Assembly: GCA_026210745.1 (NCBI GenBank) | Contig: CP110632.1 | Coordinates: 1,859,001 to 1,923,000, forward strand | Length of the DNA stretch: 64,000 nt | Direction of reading: 5' to 3' | From: Exobasidium rhododendri | Taxonomy: Eukaryota > Basidiomycota > Exobasidiomycetes > Exobasidiales > Exobasidiaceae | Translations under genes and position numbers: made by a program | In this document: one piece after another, positions 11,222-21,963 of the stretch | Numbering within the stretch: position 1 is the stretch's first letter | How the letters are laid out: every line of letters begins with the position of its first letter | Notes under the pieces: generated by a model | Seen by the model: the letters and a program-made list of their open reading frames with translations, nothing else | What the model was told of the DNA's origin: nothing | Database searches by the model: none

Positions 11222-11991
11222 TTATGACTCGACTTTTGCTTTTTTCGAAGAGCCGTTCTTGCTGCTTGCTCCATCGGCATCATCGTCGTCGTCGTCGTTG
11301 CCGTCCTGCTTCTCCAAAGAGTGCTTGGAAGTGGGTGCTTTGGCTGCAGCTGCATCTGGGTAGGTACAATCATTTATCGAGCTTAGGACATCACTCCACA
11401 GGTCGACCTCACCTTTCGATCTTCCAGCTGAGCCTTCTGCTTCATACTCCTCGTCATCGTCGGTCTCCCCTTCGTGCTATTTAAGATATAATGATCCTCA
11501 ATAAGTATAGACTGCTCTACTCCCTCCAATGCTCTCACTCACATCCTCGATCAGATAGCGCAGTCCAGGCCCGTCATCTTCATCGCTTTCGTCTTCCTCA
11601 TCGTCGTCCTCTTCCTCATCATCCTCATCCCCATCATCATCATCAATTTCCTCTTCGTCATCGTTGTCGCTATCGTAGCTCTCCTCTTCTCCCTCCTCCT
11701 CCTCCTCTTCATCTGCACTCCCTGCTTCAAGTGATGTAGCGTGTTCCGCGTCGCTGCTTACAGTAAATGCATCAGTACGTCACACTTTCATCCTTCTCTT
11801 CTCTAGTATTAAGGACAGTCATCTCACCTCTATTGAGGAGTACAGCATGAATGATGCAGTCTGGATCGTCAGCCTCACCCTCTCATACTTTCTCACAGCC
11901 GGTCCCTCCTCACCTCTATCGCGGCTTCCTTTGCATTACCCTTTCCCGTGTCAGTCGTAGAGCCGTTCGAGCTCTTCTCTGCTTTCGACAT
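11222..11991 (-). CDS. Small acidic nuclear-type protein, four or five exons
   Basis: Clear coding exons: 11991-11914 (starts MSKAEKSSNGS), about 11756-11543 (Asp/Glu-rich, ends GPGLRYLIED), 11476-11413 (HEGETDDDEEYEAEG) and 11355-11222 (ends SKKAKVES, a short basic nuclear-localisation-like tail). The last three exons join in frame. Between exon 1 and the acidic exon the phase does not fit directly. A small exon starting at 11862 (TASFML) with an unusual GTACTC donor would repair it, but I am not sure of it. The protein would be roughly 160-170 aa and extremely acidic, like histone-chaperone or ribosome-biogenesis acidic proteins. No family is recognised. It ends 298 bp tail to tail from RPL39. 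Confidence 0.62.
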
Positions 11992-12220
11992 GGTGTCTAG
12001 ATGTCGTGTCGTGTCTAGCAGATTTTGTTGCGTCCTCAGACGAAGGCGTATCGAGATGGTAGGTACAGGGGACGGCCGCGAGTACTGCAGAGCCTCTCAG
12101 AAGCCCGATTGTCCGTGCGCGGTTTCAGCAGGCGATCAGACGAACCTCGGCGCGAACGTTCTACGTATGAACCAGGACGAGACAGGTAAATGTGAATGGC
12201 GACGGGGCGGGACCCCGTCC

Positions 12221-13162
12221 TCATCTTGTCATTGATAATAGTAGCAGAACTGTACAAATGCCTATAACGCAGCCCATGATGACGCTGTCCCTCCTCCTTC
12301 TCCTGCTGATTAATCGAATAAGGTTGTTCAGACCAGGAATCTGATTGGCTGTCGTCGACATCCTGCCCGTCATATCCTGCAGTGTGGATCGCTGTGAGGC
12401 TAGATCGGCACGGGTCGCATATGCTTGACTGTGCATGGTAGTCAGCACTCGATGCTTTGCAAGAAAGTAATCCTCCGCTGCCACTCACTCCAATGTCCCG
12501 TCGATCATCTGGTGTGAATTGTCGATGTGGCCTCGCTCTGCCAAGAGTGAGTTTGTGTCGTTGGAATGCTGAGCTCGATATTTGCTGAAGGAGAACATAG
12601 AGGATTACGATGGAGTCAGCCTGATTCCGCCTTCCACATCGATCATTCTATGAACTCACTCGATGTCCACTTTGACGCTGCCTAGCAAGTTTTGCCGGTC
12701 TAGTGCCTGTTTGACATTTGTGTGAGACCGCCGATAGTCCCGTTCGAAGTCGAGCAGTACCTCTCGATGGCGCTGTATTGCGTACAGCTGAGATGACGAT
12801 GGTGGCACGAGAGGATCGTCTAGAGTAGTCGTCAACTTGTTGACTGCTATAGAGAGCTACTTTCCCCATCAAAAGTCAGTAAATTGCGGCAAGAGCACGT
12901 CTCCAGCACAGCTCTATCTATGCCTCACCTCATTGAGCAACTTCTCAATCTCTCCCTCCAGTACTGCATTCTCGTTGGCCGTCGACTCCCCAGCTCCTCG
13001 CGATGTTCCTCTGCGACCTTCTTCTACATCTGACCCGGGCCATACTGATGCACCTTGGTCTGATCTGGTGATGTTGACTGCTAAGCGAGAATACTGATTC
13101 AGTGACGCGTCCAGCGTTGTCTCTAGGCTTCGCACTTGTCGTCGTGTCACATCCCACGACAT
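12221..13162 (-). CDS. GOS1: Golgi Qb-SNARE Gos1 (GOSR1/GS28), four exons
   Basis: Exons 13162-12929, 12856-12660, 12584-12489 and 12428-12221 give 244 aa, normal for the family, with every junction in phase. The N-terminus (MSWDVTRRQVRSLETTLDA) and the conserved middle segment (LDDPLVPPSSSQ, then QRHREVLLDFERDYRR) are characteristic. The C-terminus has the SNARE helix, a polybasic RRRRRD stop-transfer signal, and a single tail-anchor membrane segment (VIMGCVIGICTVLLLL) followed by only a few residues. Gos1 acts with Sed5, Ykt6 and Sft1 in intra-Golgi and endosome-to-Golgi fusion. The gene is in tandem with the acidic-protein gene, 229 bp away. Confidence 0.94.
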
Positions 13163-13696
13163 GGTCTGATGCCCGATCGTATACAGGGGAGGGAGAAGGG
13201 ATGGTCAGGTCGGTGAAAATGTGTTACTTTCGTGAACGAGCTTAATAGTGTCGAAGGATCAAGGTTTTACTTGCTTTAGAGGATTCGACGCTTCTCCACG
13301 TGTAGAGAACAGGCGAAGGTCTCCTGAGTCTCTCTCAGCTCCGTTTCCCCCTCATGATCAAGTGTACTAGTGCAATACATAAGTCTTGCAGTGTGGGAAG
13401 GGGCCTCGCAAGTAGTGCTCTGAAGGATGATATCAATCATGCAATCTGGTCCTGTCAGGAGTAGTTGTCCAAGACAGGGAGAGCCTTGACAGCCCTCTAT
13501 CCCACCTAGCGCCAATGACGTAGATCAACAACGGCGTACGCGCGCCAGAACCCCCCAGGTCCTTAAGGTTTTCCTTCTTCTTCTGATTCTTAGTCTTATC
13601 TCTTCTATCACACTACATCGACGTAATTTCGAACCTTTCCATCTCTTTACACCCCACTCTTAAGCCTGGCCCCTTCCCTCATCACTTGGACCGACA
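13163..13696. promoter_or_regulatory. Divergent spacer between GOS1 and the repeat membrane protein
   Basis: 534 bp between two start codons on opposite strands. The right side (about 13560-13690) is CT-rich on the plus strand, as expected just upstream of a fungal start. Short ORFs here do not look coding. Confidence 0.5.
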
Positions 13697-16537
13697 ATGC
13701 CCAGGAAGGCAATGGGCAGTGTGCCCCCGTCGGGAAATCCAAAGGTGCCTACCCCACCAGTACGATTCGACGAAAATGAGACTTCTCAATCTCTCACCGC
13801 TACAGCAAGAGGCTCAAAGCAGAATCATGTCTCCTCGTCGAGGATCACGAAGAGGAAGAGCGGTGGAGGGTTCACTGGTTTTATCACGTACTTTGCCGTG
13901 CGGATATTTGCTCTGTATGCCATCGTGGCCGCCCTCTTCACCTGCAGCTCACACCCCTTTCAATTCAACTACTCCGCAAAAGATCCACGAGCCGTTTGCC
14001 GCTCGCTTGCTCACGGAAAGAGTCATCTAGTTCCTATCGTCACTCCCCTGCTCCATTCTGCTCATGAAAAAGTCGATCCCTATACTGCACCGTACATCAA
14101 GATTGTCAAGCCGTACACTGACTCTGCGTGGAAGACAGCTAGACCTTTTGTCCGCCAAGCGGAGAAGCAAGGCAAGATTGTCTACAATCGGCATCTGGAA
14201 CCTATGAGGAAGAAGGCCTTAAAGAAGGGAAAGACGTACACGGACCCGCACGTCAAGAATTTCAACAAGCACTACAAGAAGCAAGTTCAGCCTCATCTTG
14301 ATCGTGAGTTCCGCTCGTCCTCCTCCCTTTAATTGCTACGGTGTGAGTAGGTAGGCTGACTCTTCTCTCCTTGGGCCAACGCAGACTTTCAAAAGGCAGT
14401 CGAGCCGTATCAGGATATCTACAAAAGAGACGTCGCCCCGTATCTCAACAATGGATACAGCTACAGCCTAGCAGCAGCAGGGACTTCATACGCCTTTTAC
14501 GTCAAGCAAGTTCACCCTCGTGTCATGGCAACATTGCGTCGACTTTATTCCTTCTACCTTTACCATGCGAAGCCAGCGGGAAAAAAGGCATTCAGTGTAT
14601 ATGTTCGACCGCAAGTAGAAAAGCTTTCGGCGAAGGTATTTGAAAGGAAGGCGCACGTACAAGGTAGTGAGGCGATTGCTGAAGCCAAGCTGGAAGTCAA
14701 GGAAGCTGCTAAGGAGGGAAAGATCCGCAGCAAAGAGATGCAGGCTGAGGCCGAAAAGGAGGCCATTCGCAAGCAGGAGGATCCAACTCTTGTCGAAAAG
14801 GCGCAACATGCCACAAATCACCTCCTGGGCCTGACCGAAGAGGCAGACGAGGTCGAGGTGGCCAAATTGGATGCTCAACTTGACGCTGAATTGGCAAAGG
14901 TCAGCGAACAGGTCGAAGCTTGGGAGAACGGATTAGACAGACTGATCGCACAAGAGTACAAGACTTTTACAGAGCGCATCTCTGACTTGCGCAGTCGAAG
15001 ACTTGCAGACCTGCCGGACCACTTTGCCTTGTTGACCGAAACATATGTTGAGGATGAAGTAGCCGCCACCTTGACCCGACTGGAAAGAGTGTACAAGAAG
15101 CTGTCGAAGTCTGATCTTTCTATCGGAGACCAGGTGACAGAAGCCAACAAGCAACACAGCAAGCAAAAGCAAAGATTGATCGATTCCCAGGCCTCCTTAG
15201 AGAGACAAATTGAAGCGTATGCCGACGACTTGAAGAAGGATGAATCGTCGTCTTTGGATGCCAGCGTGGGTGAAGTGCGAAGGTACATCGTCGAAGCTCA
15301 GAAATCGATTGGCAAAATTATGAATGATGCCAAATTTGTGCAGACTGTGGAGAACAACGAAGGGTGGTCCGCCGGTCTGGTGTCAAAGGGCGAAAAATTG
15401 GAGCAGGACCTCCACAAGTTGCTCCAAGGCGGCAAGTTGGACAAGAGTGTGACAAATGCAGTCGACCTGCGAAAAGAAGCAAAGATGGACTCTCACATTA
15501 CTGACTTGCAGAGTAAAGTGAAGAAGCTCTACTCGACTGCCACCTCTCAAGTCGATTCCTACTCTACTTCTGGAAACTTACATCTGCGTGGAGAGGGGAC
15601 ATTGAATGCAATCAGTGATGCGACCGAGGCAGTGGCAGAGCAGGCAAAGCAGCTAGCTGAAGATGCCGCTTCTAGTATGCTTGGCGTTGCCTTGGCGGCT
15701 CGACAAAAGCTAGGTCTAGCACCGCGAGAGACTCCTGGAATTCTAGAGAGAGTTCAATTGAGTCTGCAAGACGCCACAAAGTCAGCCGCCTCTCTCGTCG
15801 GTGCTACTCCTACATCGAAGGGCGCCGTCGACAGTGCCACGTCCTACGTTGCCTCAGCAGTGGGCTACAAGACAGAGCCGGAAAGCTACCTCGAGATCAT
15901 TGGAGAGAAAGCGCAAGAGGTAATGGACTCCGCCGCTTCCTCCGTCGAGAAGGTGGCCAAGGGCGCGAATGAGAACTACGTGGCTGCCGTCTCGGTCGTC
16001 GGGGAAGGCTTCACGGCTGCTACTACCTCGGCTGGAAATGCTGTTCGCAGTGCTAGTAGTTCTGCTAGTGATGCCTTTACTGCCGCCACCACGTCGGCAG
16101 GAAACGTGTACAAGGCAGCGAGTAGCTCAGTCGTGAGTATTCTACCAACCGAACTGCCTAGCCTGCCAACCGAATTGCCGAACGGGGACGCAGCCGCCTC
16201 CATCTTTGGGCTCGCTCAGGAACAGTTTGCTTCCATCTCCGTGTCTGCTGGTAAAGTGGCGGAAGCGGTGGGAAGTTCTGGATCCTCCGTTGTCGATCAA
16301 GTTGTCAGCAACGTCGTCGACACTGGTTCAAAGGGTCTGAAGCAAGGAAGCGACTCGGCTCAGGATCTTTTCGCTTCAGTCAAGGCGGGAGTGGAGAGTG
16401 CAAAGGAGGCGGTGGTGGGTGTGGTGGGCGGAGAGGAATCGCATCTAGTCGGCAAGAAACCAGAAGATGACGACTACAATACAATCGGCAAGACGGCGGA
16501 AGCCATCAAGGAAAGACTGGTGCACCTCGAACTGTGA
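13697..16537 (+). CDS. Membrane-anchored Ala-rich amphipathic repeat protein, 919 aa
   Basis: Exons 13697-14303 and 14385-16537, joined in phase (a His codon is split). Residues about 1-55 are polar and basic. One hydrophobic segment follows (about 56-85, containing FITYFAVRIFALYAIVAALF). Then comes a run of degenerate repeats spaced by Pro-Tyr or Val-x-Pro (KVDPYTAPYIKIVKPY, AVEPYQDIYKRDVAPY), a helical coiled-coil-like middle (about 300-560), and a long Ala/Ser/Val/Gly-rich tail with repeated TSAGN-A-SS units. The pattern recalls proteins that coat membranes or lipid droplets through amphipathic helices (perilipin, LEA and apolipoprotein types), but that is structural analogy, not recognised homology. 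It ends 159 bp tail to tail from NOP53. Confidence 0.8.
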
Positions 16538-16696
16538 TTCTGATGAGAAGAAGTGACAGAAGCGGGGATCTGATGGAAGAAGAAAACAAAATGGTGTGAC
16601 ACTTAAATCTAAATTGTTAGTGATGGGATCGACAAAAGGACAAAATAAAATCAATAACCCTGTAGACTACATTGGAGGAAGAGCGGGAGGCAACGA

Positions 16697-18238
16697 TCAT
16701 GAAAAGCGCTTGTAGGCATGAGTTTCGTATTCCTTTCTATTGCGCATCGAACCTCTCTTCCTCTTTGATAATGTATCTCGCTTCTTCGGCTCAATGATAC
16801 CATGCTTTTGGAAGCTGTGCGATCGATCTTGGAGCAGGTTTCCTTCGGGCTGTGGGAGAAAAATAGGAATGAGAAGACAAGATCAGAACGCAAGCCAAAC
16901 ATTCGGGACATACCTTGAGCAGTCTCAGTCCCTCTGCTAAGTCTTCCTCCAGCTGTACATCTTCGTCTTTCTTTGGCACTTTGTACACTCCTACCCTCTC
17001 ATCCGATCTCCTTTTCCTCGCCAATTGCCGTCTCTCTGCTGCTTCCACCTTCTCCTGCTCCATTGCCAATAGTTGCTTCTTCAGAGATCGCAATGACTGA
17101 ATTTCTGACATGGACCTCTTGTTAGCCTTCAGAGCCAATCTAGCTCGATTTTCATCCTTCAACTTCTTGGCTTTTGCCTTTTGTTGCTTGGTTTTCCTCT
17201 TGACCTCCTTAGCTTCACCCTCTAGCTCACTTTCTGCATCTTCTTCTTCTTCCTCGTCATCATTGGGATCAGCCTCGCCCTGCCCAATCTTGAGCCCCAA
17301 TCGATCCTCAATCTCATCCAGTCCCTTTCCTCTAGCCTCCTTTGCACCTTTGTCCCACGCCTTCTTCCACTCCATCTCCTTTTGCCTCTTTTCATTCTCC
17401 CTATTGGCATCTTGAATAGCTCGATTGAGCAGTGCTTCGTGTGCTTCAGCTGCTGGATTGTACGACTGTCCCGGGTCAGGAAGCGACAGAGACCTGCCTT
17501 TGCTCTTCTTGGTCGCATCAACGAAGGAAGCAGGTAGCTGTTGGGAGGAACTAGGTCAGATCCTTTCGAAACAAGCGAAGAAGTAATGTCTCACGATAGA
17601 CTCACCTGTATTTTCTTACTCTTGTTCACTTCACTCCACCCTTCTGCATCATCGTCCTCTTCGTTCTGCCTCTTATGCTTTCCCTTTCCTTCCGAATATT
17701 CAGTCCAGACATCGTAGGTGCTCGGTCCGATTGATGCCTCTGCCCCCCTCTTCACTGGTGCATCTTCGCCTTCTTCGACAATGACGCCGAATGCACCCTT
17801 GACGTCCCTCCCCGCCACTCTGCGTAATCTCTCAATATCCTTCTTACTCATCCCAGCTCTGACGGCTCTTTGCTCCGGTGTCAAGCCAGAAGAAGAGGTC
17901 TTCTTGCCATCGTTCCGCCCATCGCTAGTCTCTTTCACGAATAGTCCCTTTCTAGCTCGACTGGTCAGGCTTGACGCTCCTGAGTTGTTCTTCAGAATTT
18001 CAAGGCTCTTCAGTGTCTTCTTTACTGGTCTTCCTTTCACGACGTTGTTGCTGCCTTCATCGCCCTTTCGGTCCTCAATAAAGATAGAAGAGGATTCTGT
18101 GCCTCCATGAATCGCTTCTTCTCCAAGTCTCTCTGCCGCTCTTTTCCTTTCCAGATTCTGTTCGACTTTCTCTAGGTCGATGTTCTTCCTCCAATTCACC
18201 TTGTTCTTTCTCGACGGTTGCTGCTTGGCTTTTGGCAT
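16697..18238 (-). CDS. NOP53: Ribosome biogenesis protein Nop53 (GLTSCR2/PICT1 family)
   Basis: Exons 18238-17606, 17537-16914 and 16849-16697; 469 aa with intact phase. Family signatures are visible: an N-terminal basic WRKNIDLEKVE segment, the central LPDPGQSYNPAAEAHEALL motif, a Lys/Glu-rich helical region, and the C-terminal EGNLLQDRSHSFQKHGIIEP block followed by a basic tail. Nop53 binds pre-60S particles in the nucleolus and, in yeast, recruits the Mtr4 helicase and exosome for processing of the 3' end of 5.8S rRNA. An internal acidic stretch (DPNDDEEEEED) is typical. The assignment is strong because the two most conserved blocks occur in the right order. Confidence 0.92.
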
Positions 18239-18576
18239 CTCGGACTAAGGTGACAAACGGGGCTCGGCTCCCTTCTTAGTGACGCTCACAGCCAAGAATA
18301 GTCTAAACAGGAAGAGGTTTGGATCGACACAATTTTTTTGGAATTTTATCAGAAATTACTAAGAACACGTGAGAGTAGCGGGGTAGGCGATCGGACAAAC
18401 ACTGCTTCTGCCATTACAGTACCATGGTTGCGGTGGGGTGGGAGGGGAAGGGACGGTCTAGTGTATTCTAAGGTATAGACGATGCGAGCATCGTTCTCTC
18501 CGTCTTTGTATGTATATGTATTCAGGGAATGCTTCGCGAGGCAAGTAGCCTTTCGTAGAGAGGGAAGCGATCGTAT
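18239..18576. other. Spacer between NOP53 start and unrecognised gene stop
   Basis: 338 bp holding the NOP53 promoter and the 3' end of the next minus-strand gene. No further feature is seen. Confidence 0.5.
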
Positions 18577-19792
18577 CTATGGCAATAAGCTCCTGTTTTC
18601 TCTTTCCATTCGGGCAATAGCTTCGAGGAGATAGTCTGTATTGCTCTTGCAATTATAGACACCTGCGCTATCATCTATTTGATTGGACGACTGGAACACA
18701 GGATGCACTTCGCTGTTTGCGAGCAACGGTCCGTATCCGTCGTCTTCGTAATGGCGTGGATCTTCATGAATTTTCAATCGGCCCCTTCCTTGGCCGAGAT
18801 GAGGAGGATAATCTCGACTTGTCTGCTCGTTGAGATCAAGCTTCTGCAGCACACGAGAGCATGTCGTTGCCTCGCCTTGGCCACATCTAATTCCTAATGC
18901 TGTAGAGGTCGCTCCACTCGACTTCAATGGCTTCTGTACTCCTCTGCTATATTGGTCATTGCCGTCATGAATGCTGCGCTCCATCGTCGGGGCAAGACCA
19001 TATGTGTCATTGGGAATGACATGTTTTACCTTTAATCCTACAGTCTTCTTTGAGTATCTTTGCTGGTCCTTGGCAGCTCCGGGCGGAGGATCTCCAACTT
19101 GTCCTCGAAGTGCTTTGTCAATCGATACTCCACGATTGCTAATATTTGGTCTCGTTTTGAGCGACTCCTGACCTGAGAAAGAAGTCAAGAAGTTCTTTGA
19201 ATTGAGAATTTTTCCCTCGTCAGGCTTGACAGCCCATCGACTGGCCATAGTTGAGCGACCTTCGGCTAGGTCTTTCACTTTGGTCATACGAAAAGCCGAG
19301 TCGGCCACTGTGGGTGAAGCGTGAACCTCTTTGGAAGCGGTGTCCGTAGTGCCAGCGAAGAGCGGGACACTGACTTCCTTGCGAGGGGGTCCTGGCTCAA
19401 CTTGAAGCTGGCATCGATTGCTGAGAAGATATTGAGACATTTCAGATACACAACGAGCTTCCACCATGATATCGAACAAGTATCATTCACTGACAAATTG
19501 ACATCAAAACTACTATCTTTGTCCGAATCGCTCTCATCAAATTTAAGCTTGTACCCACACTGTGACAGCAGAGTCATGAATTCGGCATAAATGGAGAGAT
19601 ACGACTGGTGCCCAAATGCGATACACACTGTTCGGCAACTGCTTTTGCATGGATCTCTTCGACTAGATCTAGGCCAATTGGCTTTGGTCAGTAAGAGCCA
19701 CTGACGGCATTCATAGCTGCGGGACAACACAGGGTAAAGAGTCTTACTTCGTCAGATTGCGACGCACACTGAATGCGAGCGGGACTCGCCAT
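18577..19792 (-). CDS. Unrecognised protein, four-exon model, 336 aa
   Basis: Proposed exons: 19792-19748 (MASPARIQCASQSDE), 19681-19629 (PIGLDLVEEIHAKAVAE), 19559-19491 (VGTSLNLMRAIRTKIVVLM) and 19420-18577. The last exon is a long open frame; the others are short, but donors and acceptors agree in phase at all three junctions, which supports the model. The N-terminal 60 residues look helical and partly hydrophobic. The remainder is polar and disordered-looking, rich in Ser, Lys and Gly. I see no catalytic motif, signal peptide or zinc ligand pattern. It lies upstream of NOP53 on the same strand and is divergent from the PRA1 gene. A fast-evolving scaffold or kinetochore/meiosis-type protein would fit, but this is only a guess. 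The weakest junction is intron 1, whose branch site is very close to the acceptor. Confidence 0.5.
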
Positions 19793-20607
19793 TGTTTGAG
19801 AAGAGGGGCATGTTTAGGGTCGTCCATCTCAAGTCCCCAGAGTTACTTGCAAGGGAGATAGGTAGAGCGTGGTAGTCTTTGAATAAGATGGGAGGTAATC
19901 GCAAGACAAGGCCAGTGAAGGAAGACGGCTTCTTGGAGACTGTAGACACGTAACACAGTAGAAGAGAAGGCACTCTAAACCTTCCACTGGCTAGTCAGTG
20001 CAGTCCACTTTTGCTTTTGCTGGTCTGCATTACATGAGTCGTCCTCTGTATCTCCGCTGATCTCACCGCGAACTAGTCTACACGCACTCCCGGTCACTCT
20101 GTCTCCGCCACAAGATGGCTGGTCATTGATTACATTTTGACATAAGCACTGCAGCAGGAACAGCTATTTAGTAGCACTTGCTATCACTCCTCATAGGCTC
20201 CCTTCTGGCGTGTCATGCGCTTCCGACATCAGGACGCCTGCCTCTAGACTGTTGTATTGCGCCTGAGATTGACGTTAGTTGTTTCAATTTTCGCAACCTG
20301 GGATTGGCAGGCGACGAACCACGCGAGCAAGCCTGGTGTCACTTCGACCTTAAGAGGAATGGGAAACGCCCCTTGCGTGCCCACATTTGCAGACGGCCAT
20401 TTTAAGTTTTAGCACGCACCCCGGCAATCAACATCGTCTCAGCTTCCCTGCATCATCGTCTCCTCTACCGCTCCGGCCTTTGTCCTCCCTCTCCTTGTTG
20501 CCGCCTTTGCAACCTCGGCAAGAGACAAAGCTGCGACACCCTAATCACAGACCGACTCTTTGATCTTACTTTGAGAACATTATTGCGACCCTGTGTACCT
20601 GCCCAAG
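19793..20607. promoter_or_regulatory. Divergent spacer upstream of the PRA1 gene
   Basis: 815 bp between two divergent starts. The last 200 bp before the PRA1 ATG are CT-rich. A 75-codon plus-strand ORF (20178-20405) shows no coding character. No RNA gene is seen. Confidence 0.45.
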
Positions 20608-21418
20608 ATGTCCAAGTTCATTGAAATTACGATGAGAAGTAAGTACAGGTAGGAACTCTGACCTAGCGTGGATGAAAGAGATGAGCATCATGCTGAGACC
20701 ACTATATTTTGCCTCTTTGTAGTCCCAGAAATAGTACGTGGGTTCCGTCAAGAGAAGCTGTCAACGCTGCGACCACTGTCCGAGTTCTTTGATCACCAGA
20801 GAATCTCGCGACCTGCCGACCTGAACGAGGCTACTCAGGTGTGTATAGTCGTTCCTTCTCAAGATTTAGATAGCGGATGGACGTCGCATCGCTGACTCTA
20901 CCTACTGTCTAGCGCATCACCTACAATACTCGACACTTCTCCGGCAACTATGTCATCATAATCTTCCTCTTGACTGTGTACGGACTGTGAGTATGACTTG
21001 GGATATTGCTCTTGCTCCTGTACAGGCATTCGAGGAGACTGACATGGCCTACCTCAACAGACTCACGAGTCCGCTTCTACTTGTTGCTGTTGCTTTCTTG
21101 GTGGGAGGATTTGCCCTGATCAATAGATTTGCACCAGAGCCCACCACGCAGATTGGTACCTACACCATCACACAGCGAGGTCTATACACCGGTCTCTTTT
21201 GCATCGGTGAGTGCATATTCTCTTGCCGATGTCCTACTTTTTTTCACTTGCTGACGATCGTGCCATCTCTTGTCCCAGGCTTGCCCATGCTATGGTGGGC
21301 GTCACCGGTCGCACTGATCTTCTGGCTTGTCGGATCTTCAGCAGTCTTGGTTCTTGGTCACGCCAGCTTCATCGAACCACCAGTGTCGAGCGAGTACTCT
21401 GGCGTCGAGACTGTGTAA
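20608..21418 (+). CDS. YIP3: PRA1/Yip3-family prenylated Rab acceptor, five exons
   Basis: Exons 20608-20638, 20723-20838, 20913-20986, 21061-21206 and 21279-21418; 168 aa, all phases consistent. The N-terminal cytosolic part (IPEIVRGFRQEKLSTLRPLS, then EFFDHQRISRP) leads into the PRA1 domain, with NTRHFSGNYVIII and two paired hydrophobic stretches (LLTSPLLLVAVAFLVGGFAL, and LPMLWWASPVALIFWLVGSS). PRA1 proteins are four-helix ER/Golgi membrane proteins that bind prenylated Rab GTPases and aid their membrane delivery. The C-terminus (EPPVSSEYSGVETV) is short and acidic, as in other members. High intron density for a small gene is in keeping with this genome. The symbol is by family; a paralogue name cannot be excluded. 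Confidence 0.9.
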
Positions 21419-21963
21419 TGGAGCTATGGGGTTGAGATATACCTGCAAGGACGGCAGTCAGAACAGGTTCAGAATTATGTGCTGCGTGCAGAGTCATTAG
21501 TGAATGGAAACGAACATCGTGTCTTTTATATCAACACTCTGACATCAACGTCTTTACAATAGATAGAATTGTGGTGAAGATTGTGTACCTGAGAAGACTG
21601 AAAGCTGACGGAACACTGGTCATGTCCTCCCCACCCGCCTCTGAGATTAAGCAGAAGAACTTCATTTTAGAAAACGTACAAAGCGAAGACTTCTGATGTG
21701 CGTTGGACAAGCGTGTTTCCCTCCTAAAATCTCTTAGCCGCCGGGCCTGTCACACAGAACGCACCAATGCAGGCCTACACACTAAAGCTAAATTTGCTAA
21801 TGGTCGATTCTGTCGTGTGCTTCTTCGCCTGAAATCCTGCTCTCCTCTATAGCTACGTAGCATCCGCTCTCAGTCACTGTTCCATTCCCAAGTGATCAGC
21901 TTCTTCATCGATTGGAAAATTTCGGTGGACAGGGAGGGGGAGAGCGGAACAATAGGAAGAAAG
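21419..21963. other. Spacer between PRA1 and arrestin-like genes
   Basis: 545 bp on the plus strand: PRA1 3' untranslated region and the next gene's promoter. No ORF or RNA gene is supported. Confidence 0.5.
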
